6,428 nucleotides of DNA from Clostridiaceae bacterium (GCA_003510765.1 DOKV01000206.1:1-6428), one strand, 5' to 3'; positions 1 through 6,408 are shown, counted from the stretch's first letter. Made by a program: numbers and translations. Notes: generated by a model from the sequence alone, not told the origin.

Positions 1-1499
1 TGAAAGGCTTTGATATTTTCGTAAACCGTTTCTGGTGGTAATCCAAAATAACGCTCCCGTTCTTCATCTGAAAAATCATCAAAAACATCTTTTTCCGTGC
101 GATAGGCTCTCCCTTTTTTCAAATAGGCATAGTCCTCCTCCGGGGTCTTGGAAAGTTCCACCAGAAGATCCTTGGGCAGTTTATCCTTGGCATAATTTAC
201 GCCGTCTTTCATGGCCATGAACATGGAGGCCATGCAAAGAAATGTATTGGTATGAGGATTGGGTGCGCGAAGCTCAAACCTCGTGGCCATGGGATTTTCT
301 TCATCCCGGATGAGCCCTATGAGGATGGTCCGATTCCTGGAGGGAATACTGGGTTCATACCCCAAAGAAGACACGATACTAATGGGGGCTTCATAGCCTT
401 TTTTCAGTCTTTTGAATGCTTCATTGGAAGAAGTCACAAAGGGATTGATCACTTCATAGTTCTTCAAGACACCCATGAGCGCCCCATACCCAAGGCTACT
501 TAAAAAGTCTCCTTCTTGACTATGAAAGAGATTGACCCGGGTGCCATTCTTTAGGGCCACCCCCGCACTAAAGTGGGTATGTTCTCCACTGCCCGCAATC
601 TTCTCCAAGGGCTTGGCCAAGAAAGTGACTTCCAGACCATAGCGCATGAACACTTCCCGCACTAAATTTTTCACCAGTAGCTCATAATCCGCCGTTTGTT
701 TGGGGGAAGAAAACTTCCAATCAATCTCCAGCTGTTCTAAAACACCTTCAAATTTGCCAGAATCCGTGAGCTTGGCTCGAACCCCGCCAACCTCCTTATG
801 GCCCATTTCAGGTTCTACACCATACAGCTCCATGAGGAGAAGAGTCTCCTCCATGGCACTTCTCACAGGTCCTCTGGTTTTTGACCAATACTGTTCTTTT
901 AGTTCCTGAGAGGTGCTTAAAGCTTCGATGTCGCCATGGGTACTGGGAGACTTCACCCAAAATTCCAGTTCCGTGGCAGAGGTTAAGTACACCTTTTCCA
1001 TTTCATCACTGGAAAAACCAAAGACTTCTTTCAAGTTCTTCATTTCTTTCAAAGCCTTCTCCAGGTCTTTTGTCAGCACCTCTTCAGCTTTGGTCAGAAT
1101 GTGCCTAGAGTCTACAGCCATACCATCGTGATAGAGATAACATGGCACCTTTAAGGTTCCCACGGGTTTTCCTGTCTCTTCGTCCACAAGCCCTTCATTG
1201 TACTCCACAAACCAATGGACTGAAAGATCTGCTTTCATATCTACTTTGGCATTGTTTAGAGTGGCAATCTTGGGTAAGAATACCGAAGATCCATCGGTTT
1301 GGGCAGCAAATCCCTCTAGAAAGGTGGGCAAGTCTTTTAAAAATAAGGACACTGGTATCTTTGTATCCGTTTCATGACCGATGAGATCCACCGCAGCCAG
1401 AGAAACAAATTTCACCTCTTTGTGGGCAGTTAATTTTTCTTGCAGGATCTCTTTGGTGAGGTCTTCGCTTTTTAGGGTATATAGCAAGTCTGTACGCAT
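1..1499 (-). CDS. glnA: Glutamine synthetase, GlnA-like type I family (3' end outside window)
   Basis: Glutamine synthetase joins ammonia to glutamate with ATP in the cytoplasm. I translated 499 codons from an ATG at 1499; the gene continues past base 1, so the C-terminus is unseen. The N-terminal beta-grasp domain carries the DGSS motif (residues 69-72). Family active-site motifs follow in order: E-L-E (177-179), HKEVGG (234-239) with QLEIDWKF (256-263), GSGEHTH (303-309; H307 matches the conserved substrate-binding His), NP and KRLKKGYEAP (352-372), and RFELRAPNP (407-415; E409 and R411). Compared with standard GlnA, the two metal-binding Glu positions (E236 and E258) are separated by an insertion of about 14 residues. 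Residue 430 onward extends past the usual core, as in the long (about 600+ residue) glutamine synthetases of Clostridia. An AAGGGAG ribosome binding site (1508-1514) lies 8 nt before the ATG. A terminator-like hairpin precedes the gene. Family assignment is secure; the exact subfamily is inferred. Confidence 0.93.
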   Translation of the reverse strand, partial: MRTDLLYTLKSEDLTKEILQEKLTAHKEVKFVSLAAVDLIGHETDTKIPVSLFLKDLPTFLEGFAAQTDGSSVFLPKIATLNNAKVDMKADLSVHWFVEYNEGLVDEETGKPVGTLKVPCYLYHDGMAVDSRHILTKAEEVLTKDLEKALKEMKNLKEVFGFSSDEMEKVYLTSATELEFWVKSPSTHGDIEALSTSQELKEQYWSKTRGPVRSAMEETLLLMELYGVEPEMGHKEVGGVRAKLTDSGKFEGVLEQLEIDWKFSSPKQTADYELLVKNLVREVFMRYGLEVTFLAKPLEKIAGSGEHTHFSAGVALKNGTRVNLFHSQEGDFLSSLGYGALMGVLKNYEVINPFVTSSNEAFKRLKKGYEAPISIVSSLGYEPSIPSRNRTILIGLIRDEENPMATRFELRAPNPHTNTFLCMASMFMAMKDGVNYAKDKLPKDLLVELSKTPEEDYAYLKKGRAYRTEKDVFDDFSDEERERYFGLPPETVYENIKAF

Positions 1500-1542
1500 G
1501 GTCCACGCTCCCTTGTTTTTTATTCACAGAAAAAGACTACCA

Positions 1543-1574
1543 CAAAGAAAAACCTCCAGTAAATCCTCTGGAGG
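1543..1574 (-). terminator. Intrinsic terminator or attenuator between the response regulator gene and glnA
   Basis: On the minus strand, CCTCCAG (1574-1568) and CTGGAGG (1559-1553) form a perfect 7-bp GC-rich stem around an 8-nt loop. TTTTTCTTT follows at once (1552-1544). The plus strand has no T-run after the stem, so the element works only for minus transcription. It would end the five-gene transporter operon. The glnA start lies only about 43 nt beyond, and I see no convincing promoter in that gap. It could therefore also be an attenuator in a glnA leader. Confidence 0.72.
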
Positions 1575-1599
1575 CAGAACGAAAGAAGGAAAATACTTT

Positions 1600-1657
1600 G
1601 TCCCCTTTCACTTTAGATTCGGTGAAAGAGGACGATTACATCTCATGGAATCTAAAG
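1600..1657 (-). ncRNA. Structured RNA candidate: 12-bp hairpin whose loop pairs with an upstream segment
   Basis: In minus-strand RNA, GUCCUCUUUCAC (1633-1622) pairs with GUGAAAGGGGAC (1611-1600): 12 bp including one U-G wobble, closing a 10-nt loop. The wobble would be a C-A mismatch in plus-strand RNA, which points to function on the minus strand. A separate segment, CTTTAGATTC (1657-1648), is a perfect 10-nt complement of 1620-1611, which is nearly the whole loop plus one stem base. Full pairing of both helices is sterically unlikely, so the RNA could form a partial pseudoknot or switch between two folds. It lies 5 nt after the regulator stop codon and 25 nt before the terminator hairpin. 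I do not recognise it as a known riboswitch, T-box or ANTAR target. Confidence 0.5.
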
Positions 1658-1662
1658 GACCC

Positions 1663-2280
1663 TTAGGGCTCTTGCCCCGTTTTCCGTTGCCAATAATAAA
1701 TGGCCAGCTGGGTTCTATCCCGAAGCATAAGCTTTTCTAGGATCACGGAAAGGCTATTACGCACAGTGCCTTCACTGATGGATAGTTTTTCAGCCATCTC
1801 TTTATTGGAAAAGCCATTGGCCACAAGAATCATCAGTTCTTGTTCTCTATGGGTCAAGAGCGCTTCTTTTGTCTCTTCTTGAAAACCTTTCAGCGCTTGG
1901 GTACTGATGATGGAAAGCCCCCCAAAAACGGCTTTTAATGTCTCTTTTTGCTTTGGGGTATCATCTGATTTTAACAGATACCCAGAAGCTCCCGCCTTCA
2001 AGGATAAATGAATGTTCTGATAGTCATGAAAGGTGGTCAACATCACCACTTTGATCTGTGGCCATGTCTCCTTGATCTTTTCGCAAGCGGTGATGCCACC
2101 CATTCCAGGCATTTGAATATCCAGAAGCACAATATCTACTGTCAGTTTTTCCAGGGAGGCCAGCGCTTCTTCTCCGTTGTTTGCCACTCCCAGGACTTGA
2201 AAATATGGGTCGTGGCCTAAAATGATTGATAAGCTCTCCAAAACCAGTGGATCGTCATCCACCAAGAATAGTCTAATCAT
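1663..2280 (-). CDS. NarL/FixJ (LuxR-type) response regulator of the ABC transporter operon
   Basis: Two-component response regulator; when phosphorylated by the kinase encoded just upstream it should bind DNA and control transcription, most likely of its own operon. Numbered from the in-frame ATG at 2286, the receiver domain has acidic residues D10-D12, phospho-acceptor D56 (VLLDIQMPG), T84 and K106. A LuxR-type helix-turn-helix spans about 144-200, with the signature GFSNKEMAEKLSISEGTVRN (158-177). Of two possible ATG codons, 2280 is preferred. The AGGAGG site at 2289-2294 lies 8 nt before it but only 2 nt before the ATG at 2286. The protein then begins MIRLFLVDDD and has 205 residues, normal for the family. 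The start overlaps the kinase stop by 8 nt (ATGATTAG), indicating translational coupling. Resembles LnrK/YfiK, YvfU and LiaR; orthology is not established. Confidence 0.95.
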   Translation of the reverse strand: MIRLFLVDDDPLVLESLSIILGHDPYFQVLGVANNGEEALASLEKLTVDIVLLDIQMPGMGGITACEKIKETWPQIKVVMLTTFHDYQNIHLSLKAGASGYLLKSDDTPKQKETLKAVFGGLSIISTQALKGFQEETKEALLTHREQELMILVANGFSNKEMAEKLSISEGTVRNSLSVILEKLMLRDRTQLAIYYWQRKTGQEP

Positions 2281-3373
2281 CCTCATTTCCTCCTCTTAAA
2301 GGGAGAACCATCAGTAGGGTAAAGGCTCCCTTTTCTTTTTGACTACTCACAGTTCCTCCTACTGCCTCCAAGCGTTTACGAAGATACCGAAGACCATTGC
2401 CCCCAGTCATACTCTTTTCTTCCTTCACCCCATCATTGTAGAGCCTCACCCGCAGCACCGTCTCTAAAATGGCCACATGGATCTCCACCTCACTGGGGTT
2501 TGCATGTTTTTCGATGTTGGTGAACCCTTCTTTTATCATGCCAAAGACCAGCTGTTCTTGATAGGGCTCTAGCCTTCGTAGATCTCCTTCATGGGTAAAG
2601 GTCACAGGATAAGTACACTCCTTTTTCAGGGTTTCCACAGTGTCTAGAAAGGATTCTTTGGTAGGTTCAATTTGTCTCACCGCTTCTTTTAACTTGGTTA
2701 AACCAGCTTCTAAGCGGTGAAGAGATTTGTCTAAGGTGTTCACAAGAAGTCCTTCTTCTTCCTTTGCCACCGTTCGGGCCGCCTTTAAAGATAGGTGGGC
2801 AGCGGTGAGTTCATGGCCCAGTTCATCATGGAGCACCTCTGCAATACGTTGACGTTCCTTTAAACGGCTCATATTTTCCAAGTGCTTTTGCTCATGAAGC
2901 AGCAGCGTTTCCATTTCTTCTTGCTCATAGAGTCTTTTCCGGAGCTGGTACTCCTTTCTCCACTGTAGTTCTTGGTCCTTTCGCCAAAAAGAAAGGAGCA
3001 CTGCCATGCCAGCCACAATGCCCCAAAGGATGATGCCTTCTCTTTGCTGATCATAGATGAAAAACACACTGGGCAAAAGGCCTAGGAGATAGGTTCCTTG
3101 GCTAAAACTGTGTAGCACATAAATGATCAGCGAAAAGGTGATGTGAGGAATCCACAAGGACAGTAAAGACAACATGCATAGAAGGACCCCAAAAACACCT
3201 CTCTGAAGTTTCATACGCCAATCCAGTACCAGTAAGAATATCGATACCAAGAAAAAAAGAAATACCATAGGCTCTCTTTTCTCCATCATCCACCCTAGGA
3301 GGCCTCCATAAAGGAGCACCAACATCAACAAGGATAAACGGTTTGGGGACGAGGTCCATGGATTTCTTTTCAT
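2273..3373 (-). CDS. Sensor histidine kinase, NarL/LiaS/DesK type (HisKA_3), multi-pass membrane
   Basis: Membrane sensor kinase that should autophosphorylate on His and pass phosphate to the downstream regulator. Residues are numbered from the GTG at 3376. The N-terminal 130 residues hold about five hydrophobic segments (near 14-30, 37-53, 60-76, 79-107 and 115-131) with short loops and no sizeable outside domain. A charged helical stretch follows (about 133-180). The dimerisation/phosphotransfer motif RQRIAEVLHDELGHEL (175-190) has phospho-acceptor H183. The ATPase domain shows an N-box (KEGFTNIEKHA, N287), a G1-like NDG (314-316) and a G2 box GGNGLRYLRKRLE (325-337). I prefer the ATG at 3373, 9 nt after AAGGAG (3383-3388) and 2 nt past the upstream stop; a GTG at 3376 is the alternative. 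The architecture is like YvfT or LnrJ. Lack of a sensor domain suggests sensing in the membrane or via the co-encoded transporter (inference). Confidence 0.94.
   Translation of the reverse strand: MKRNPWTSSPNRLSLLMLVLLYGGLLGWMMEKREPMVFLFFLVSIFLLVLDWRMKLQRGVFGVLLCMLSLLSLWIPHITFSLIIYVLHSFSQGTYLLGLLPSVFFIYDQQREGIILWGIVAGMAVLLSFWRKDQELQWRKEYQLRKRLYEQEEMETLLLHEQKHLENMSRLKERQRIAEVLHDELGHELTAAHLSLKAARTVAKEEEGLLVNTLDKSLHRLEAGLTKLKEAVRQIEPTKESFLDTVETLKKECTYPVTFTHEGDLRRLEPYQEQLVFGMIKEGFTNIEKHANPSEVEIHVAILETVLRVRLYNDGVKEEKSMTGGNGLRYLRKRLEAVGGTVSSQKEKGAFTLLMVLPLRGGNEDD
2289..2294 (-). promoter_or_regulatory. Ribosome binding site that decides the response regulator start
   Basis: AGGAGG on the minus strand, inside the last codons of the kinase gene. 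Spacing is 8 nt to the ATG at 2280 and only 2 nt to the ATG at 2286. This favours the shorter protein. Confidence 0.75.
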
Positions 3374-3375
3374 CA

Positions 3376-4053
3376 CTAATATCTCCTTCTACTTCCTAAG
3401 GCTATGAAAATACCTGTATACGTCCATAATATACCATGAGCCAAGAAGTAATCAAAGAATTTCCCCTCATAGAGAGCATTTAGTCCATAGGGCAACCAGT
3501 ACGTAGGCAAGAGCCGAATCCAGGGTATAATTTCCTCTGGCATCATATGGAGCGGCATGGATATCCCTCCTAAAAGACTCATGAGAGAGCCCACTCCTGC
3601 AAAAATACCAAAGGCCAACCCAAAGTTTTTGAAAAAGGACGTAAAGGTCAAGGTCAATGACAAGGTCATGAGGCCAAAGGATAGATACAGTAGATAGATC
3701 CATCCATGGTGAAAGGTGGCCTCCCCATGGAGGAGCTTCGCACCTAGGATGAAGATGAAACTTTGGCCCATCATCAGTAAAAAGTACGCACTTAAATGAG
3801 CGAGCAAATAGTGCACTTGCTTCAGCGGTGATGCGTGAATACGTATGATCATGCCCTTCATCCGATCTTCCACCATGGGACGAGAAAGCAGAAATCCTGT
3901 GTATAAAATGGCCATACCCACCAAGTAGATCCCTTGAGGGAAGCCATACTGACTCCCGGGAATGAGCAGCACCGTCAAGGGAATGAGTACAATCATCAAA
4001 AGATTCACCGGTGCTTTTATATTTTCTTTTAATGCAAACATAAAGATCTTCAT
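3376..4053 (-). CDS. ABC-2 type transporter permease, second subunit
   Basis: Short (225-residue) integral membrane subunit of an ABC exporter, predicted to pair with the preceding permease and the operon's ATPase. Hydrophobic segments lie near residues 16-32, 41-56, 83-106, 117-139, 145-165 and 203-220. Two ABC-2 family marks are visible: the cytoplasmic coupling region with VEDRMKGMIIRIHASPLKQ (61-79), and the GGISMPLHMMPE stretch (162-173) followed by LLPTYWLPYGLNAL (181-194). The ATG at 4053 is chosen because it overlaps the upstream TGA as ATGA and sits 8 nt after AGGAGG (4062-4067). An upstream in-frame start at 4086 would run far into the previous gene. Its substrate is not deducible; similar small permeases occur in LnrMN- and YvfS-like exporters. 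Confidence 0.93.
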   Translation of the reverse strand: MKIFMFALKENIKAPVNLLMIVLIPLTVLLIPGSQYGFPQGIYLVGMAILYTGFLLSRPMVEDRMKGMIIRIHASPLKQVHYLLAHLSAYFLLMMGQSFIFILGAKLLHGEATFHHGWIYLLYLSFGLMTLSLTLTFTSFFKNFGLAFGIFAGVGSLMSLLGGISMPLHMMPEEIIPWIRLLPTYWLPYGLNALYEGKFFDYFLAHGILWTYTGIFIALGSRRRY

Positions 4054-4781
4054 GGATGGATCCTCCTTGACAATGGCTTTAACCACATAAATAGCAGCAT
4101 GGAAAAAGTGGCCAGGGGCACCATCCCCCGAAGCACTTCTTGTCCTTCTCCTGCCATAGCTCCTAAAACAGCTCTATTGGCTAAAGCCATGGGCGTTAGA
4201 TAATCCCGTAGGAAATGAAACACTGCCGTATCAGGCAATGGAAAATAGATGCCAATGAAAATAGGTGCAATGGCGCCATAAAAGCTCATGGCGGTGGTGG
4301 CGGTTTTCACCTTTCCAGAGAGCAAGAGAATCACGGTGCCAAGGAGCTGATGAAACACAATGGAGAGGACCATCACAAGCATCACCACAGGAAAAGCCCG
4401 AATTTTCGCCCCCAAGACGGCCATGGAAAAACCCATCACCGCAAGGGTTTGCAAGAAACTCACCAGCGTACCCATGGACAAGATGGCTAAAAGAATCCGT
4501 CTAGGTACCATGGGTGTGGCCAAAAGCCTCCCTTGCATGGGGGTGAAAAAGTCTGCGCCCATGGTCTCAAAGGTTAAAGCGCCCCCATAAATCTGAAAGG
4601 TTAAGGTGAAGCCAATGGTCAGCACTGTAATAAAGGTGTTCTCCGGATCTTGAATCCCTGAAATCAGTTCACTGCTTCGATAGATGTAGTCAAAAAAGCC
4701 AATGAGGATCACAGGCAGCACAATGAGGATGATATGCCCCACCACATCTCTCATGGAACGTTTGAAATAGAATAGTGCCAT
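4050..4781 (-). CDS. ABC-2 type transporter permease, first subunit
   Basis: Membrane subunit of 243 residues for the ABC exporter encoded by this operon. Hydrophobic segments lie near 13-30, 48-68, 98-122, 130-154, 164-181 and 219-235. The region FETMGADFFTPMQGRLLATP (71-90) has the pattern of the ABC-2 coupling helix that contacts the ATPase (E, then a basic residue, then a small residue plus Pro). The ATG at 4781 directly abuts the TAA of the ATPase gene and follows GAGGTG (4788-4793) by 6 nt. Its last codon overlaps the next permease start by 4 nt. The two permeases differ in sequence, so a heterodimeric channel is likely. At about 240 residues each, they are much shorter than LnrM or LnrN (nearly 400) and closer in size to YvfS. 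Substrate unknown. Confidence 0.92.
   Translation of the reverse strand: MALFYFKRSMRDVVGHIILIVLPVILIGFFDYIYRSSELISGIQDPENTFITVLTIGFTLTFQIYGGALTFETMGADFFTPMQGRLLATPMVPRRILLAILSMGTLVSFLQTLAVMGFSMAVLGAKIRAFPVVMLVMVLSIVFHQLLGTVILLLSGKVKTATTAMSFYGAIAPIFIGIYFPLPDTAVFHFLRDYLTPMALANRAVLGAMAGEGQEVLRGMVPLATFSMLLFMWLKPLSRRIHP
4062..4067 (-). promoter_or_regulatory. Ribosome binding site that decides the second permease start
   Basis: AGGAGG on the minus strand, 8 nt before the ATG at 4053, located within the end of the previous permease gene. It supports the ATGA-overlapped start over the longer in-frame start at 4086. Confidence 0.75.
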
Positions 4782-5717
4782 TTAATTCACCTCATCTCGT
4801 AGCTGTTTCCCTGTTAAGGTCAAGAAGACATCTTCCAAGTTTGGTTGCTTTGAATTGATGGCTACGATTCCTAATGGGGACAACAGTGGCAATATTTGAT
4901 CAAAGACCACCACGCCTCCTGGAATGATCAGGTGGTAGGTATTATTGTGCAGTGCTACTTCTTTCACATCCCTCAATGCTGCAAGGGCTTCTTTAACCTC
5001 TTCTTTGGCAATGCGCACATCGATGAGGATTTGGGCATCTCCTTGAAGACTAGAGATGAGTTCTCTTAAAGTCCCCTCGGCAATGCTGTGACCTTGGTCC
5101 ATGATGACAATTCTGGAAGCCACAGCCTCCACTTCTTCGATGTAGTGGGATGTATAAAGAATACTCATGCCTTCCTGTTGCGCCCTTTTCACAAAGGACA
5201 AGATGTAGTTTCTAGATTGGGGATCTATGCCCACAGTGGGCTCATCCATGATGAGAAGCTTTGGCTTATGGACCAAAGAGCAGCCGATGTTCAATCGTCT
5301 TTTCATTCCCCCAGAGAATGATCCAGCCTTCTTATCCAGCTGATCTTTCAGCCCTATGATCTCCGATACTTCTTCCACCCGAGCTTTGAGCAAGGGGTTT
5401 TTCAAGCCATAGAGGCCGCCAAAAAACGCAAGGTTTTCTCTTGCGGTCATTTCCTCATAAATGGTTATTTCTTGGGTCACATAGCCAATTTGTCTTTTCA
5501 GTTCTGGATTTTTCCCATCTTGAAGCATCCCAAAGACGGTAATTTCTCCTTCTTCCATGGGTAGTAAACCCACCAAGGTCTTGATAAACGTACTTTTTCC
5601 TGCCCCATTGGGTCCTAAAAGGCCCAGCACTTCTCCTTCTTTCATGGTTAAGGAAAAGTAATCCAGTGCCACATGGTTCTTATATTTTTTAATAACATTA
5701 TCTGCTTGTATGAGCAT
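4782..5717 (-). CDS. ABC transporter ATP-binding protein, DrrA/NatA/LnrL-like exporter ATPase
   Basis: Cytoplasmic ATPase that should power export through the two downstream permeases. All catalytic motifs are intact: Walker A GPNGAGKST (35-43, K41), Q-loop Q82, signature FSGGMKRRL (134-142), Walker B LLIMDEP (154-160, catalytic E159), D-loop GIDP (163-166) and H-loop H191. After about 225 there is a C-terminal extension ending in LEDVFLTLTG, typical of DrrA-like drug, antibiotic and sodium exporters. Length is 311 residues, which I recall is also the length of Bacillus LnrL (YfiL). The ATG at 5717 follows GAGGTG (5725-5730) by 7 nt. It is the first gene of the five-gene operon, behind a probable promoter. 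Role in resistance to membrane-active compounds is inferred from the neighbouring kinase and regulator. Confidence 0.96.
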   Translation of the reverse strand: MLIQADNVIKKYKNHVALDYFSLTMKEGEVLGLLGPNGAGKSTFIKTLVGLLPMEEGEITVFGMLQDGKNPELKRQIGYVTQEITIYEEMTARENLAFFGGLYGLKNPLLKARVEEVSEIIGLKDQLDKKAGSFSGGMKRRLNIGCSLVHKPKLLIMDEPTVGIDPQSRNYILSFVKRAQQEGMSILYTSHYIEEVEAVASRIVIMDQGHSIAEGTLRELISSLQGDAQILIDVRIAKEEVKEALAALRDVKEVALHNNTYHLIIPGGVVVFDQILPLLSPLGIVAINSKQPNLEDVFLTLTGKQLRDEVN

Positions 5718-5739
5718 TTTTCATCACCTCTTACTTGGT

Positions 5740-5745
5740 AGTATA
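5740..5745 (-). promoter_or_regulatory. Probable -10 box of the ABC transporter/two-component operon
   Basis: TATACT on the minus strand, one mismatch from TATAAT. A start about 7 nt downstream (near 5733) would leave a leader of about 16 nt that still holds the ribosome binding site. No good -35 box exists at 16-18 nt spacing (TCATGA at 17 nt), which suits an activator-dependent promoter. Confidence 0.5.
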
Positions 5746-5751
5746 CCTTTT

Positions 5752-5771
5752 TCCATGAGTGTTCATGAGTG
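5752..5771 (-). promoter_or_regulatory. Tandem 10-bp repeats over the -35 region, possible regulator operator
   Basis: On the minus strand CACTCATGAA is followed directly by CACTCATGGA: two 10-bp units with 9 of 10 bases identical, one helical turn apart. They cover the place of the missing -35 box. Immediately upstream is the near-palindrome TGACAAATGTCA (5770-5781). Position and period fit a binding site for the NarL-type regulator encoded in this operon; that link is inferred. Confidence 0.45.
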
Positions 5772-5790
5772 ACATTTGTCATGTCTACTC

Positions 5791-5833
5791 AAAAAAATAG
5801 AGAGTGCTTCCTTTAAGTCGGAGGACACTCTCT
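5791..5833 (-). terminator. Intrinsic terminator after the truncated ABC-2 permease
   Basis: On the minus strand AGAGAGTG (5833-5826) pairs with CACTCTCT (5806-5799). Inside, past a bulge, CCTCC (5824-5820) and GGAAG (5811-5807) pair with one mismatch around an 8-nt loop. A and seven T (5798-5791) follow. It lies 13 nt past the permease stop codon and separates that gene from the five-gene operon. Confidence 0.85.
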
Positions 5834-5846
5834 CATGAGCCAGTTC

Positions 5847-6341
5847 TTAAGACCCAGAACTCTCATATTGTTTCAATCCTTGGCACCACACTTGATAAGC
5901 CAAGACAATGGCCACAAGGCTCACCACAATGGTGAGTACCACACCATTCATAAAGGACTCTTTGCCCAAAAAATAGGCGCCAGGATAGTATCCTGTGAAG
6001 GCAAAAGGCAATAGAAAACTGAGCATAAAGCGAATGGCCTTGGGATAGATCCCCATGGGATACTTGGTGAAGGTGCTCATCTGATAGGTCATGTACAGAT
6101 AAGATTGGGCGAACTTGATCCAAAAGGCGATGCTTGCCACAGCTAGTTTTATGGCTGTATAAATCAATGTGGCAAAGAAAATCACAAGAAGAAAAAGTAA
6201 CCCTTGACCAAGGGTAAATGTTAATCCCATCTCTAGGGTTGCATACCCTACCAGGAGAGATCCAATGATGATTTCACCAAAACCATCAGGCTGAAACCGC
6301 TCAGAGAGCAGATGAAACAGTGGATGAATGGGCCGTAACAA
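5847..6341 (-). pseudogene. C-terminal part of an ABC-2 family permease (COG3694/PF06182-like), N-terminus missing
   Basis: The 164 readable residues match the later part of a family whose members usually have about 260 residues. It opens with LRPIHPLF and SERFQPDGFGE, motifs normally found mid-protein. It continues with hydrophobic segments near 25-45, 48-70, 104-118 and 133-152, the stretch YPMGIYPKAIRF (94-105), GYYPGAYFLG (117-126), and the family-like ending GLKQYESSGS. The only start is a TTG at 6341 without a ribosome binding site. The frame stays open upstream to a TAA at 6378-6380, but those codons do not look like the family, and all three minus frames upstream contain stops. This points to 5' deletion or replacement rather than a single frameshift. 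Intact relatives act with an ATPase and a partner permease; neither is visible here. A shortened but functional protein is possible but less likely. Confidence 0.7.
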
Positions 6342-6363
6342 CCTAGATTCCCGGCAATACCTA

Positions 6364-6408
6364 ACGATAATTACAAATTAAAACCTCTATAACCCTTGCA
6401 ATTATTGT
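6364..6408. repeat. Imperfect inverted repeat in AT-rich sequence beside the permease truncation
   Basis: The arms 6364-6376 (ACGATAATTACAA) and 6396-6408 (TTGCAATTATTGT) match at 11 of 13 positions, with the other two being wobble or mismatch depending on strand. They flank a 19-nt AT-rich spacer. The stretch 6342-6428 otherwise shows no gene. It could be the end of a mobile element or chance in AT-rich DNA; no transposase or target duplication is visible. Confidence 0.3.

Noticed and set aside
1543..1657. ANTAR dual-hexaloop target or cyanobacterial glutamine riboswitch upstream of glnA
   Set aside because: The two hairpins have 10-nt and 8-nt loops without the A/G hexaloop pattern, and the conserved bases of the glutamine riboswitch that I know are not visible.
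1500..1662. GlnR/TnrA box or sigma-54 promoter for glnA
   Set aside because: I looked for TGTNA-N7-TNACA and for the -24/-12 GG/GC pattern; only poor partial matches were present.
35..1740. Many plus-strand open frames across the first 1.7 kb
   Set aside because: They lie opposite the glutamine synthetase and regulator frames, lack good ribosome binding sites and have no recognisable domains.
4215..4590. Plus-strand frames rich in His, Gly and Lys opposite the first permease
   Set aside because: Their composition is the antisense of a hydrophobic membrane protein; the minus-strand permease explains the region fully.
5863..6123. Second minus-strand frame within the truncated permease
   Set aside because: It is a shadow in another frame of the same gene; only the frame ending at 5847 shows family motifs and the GLKQYESSGS ending.
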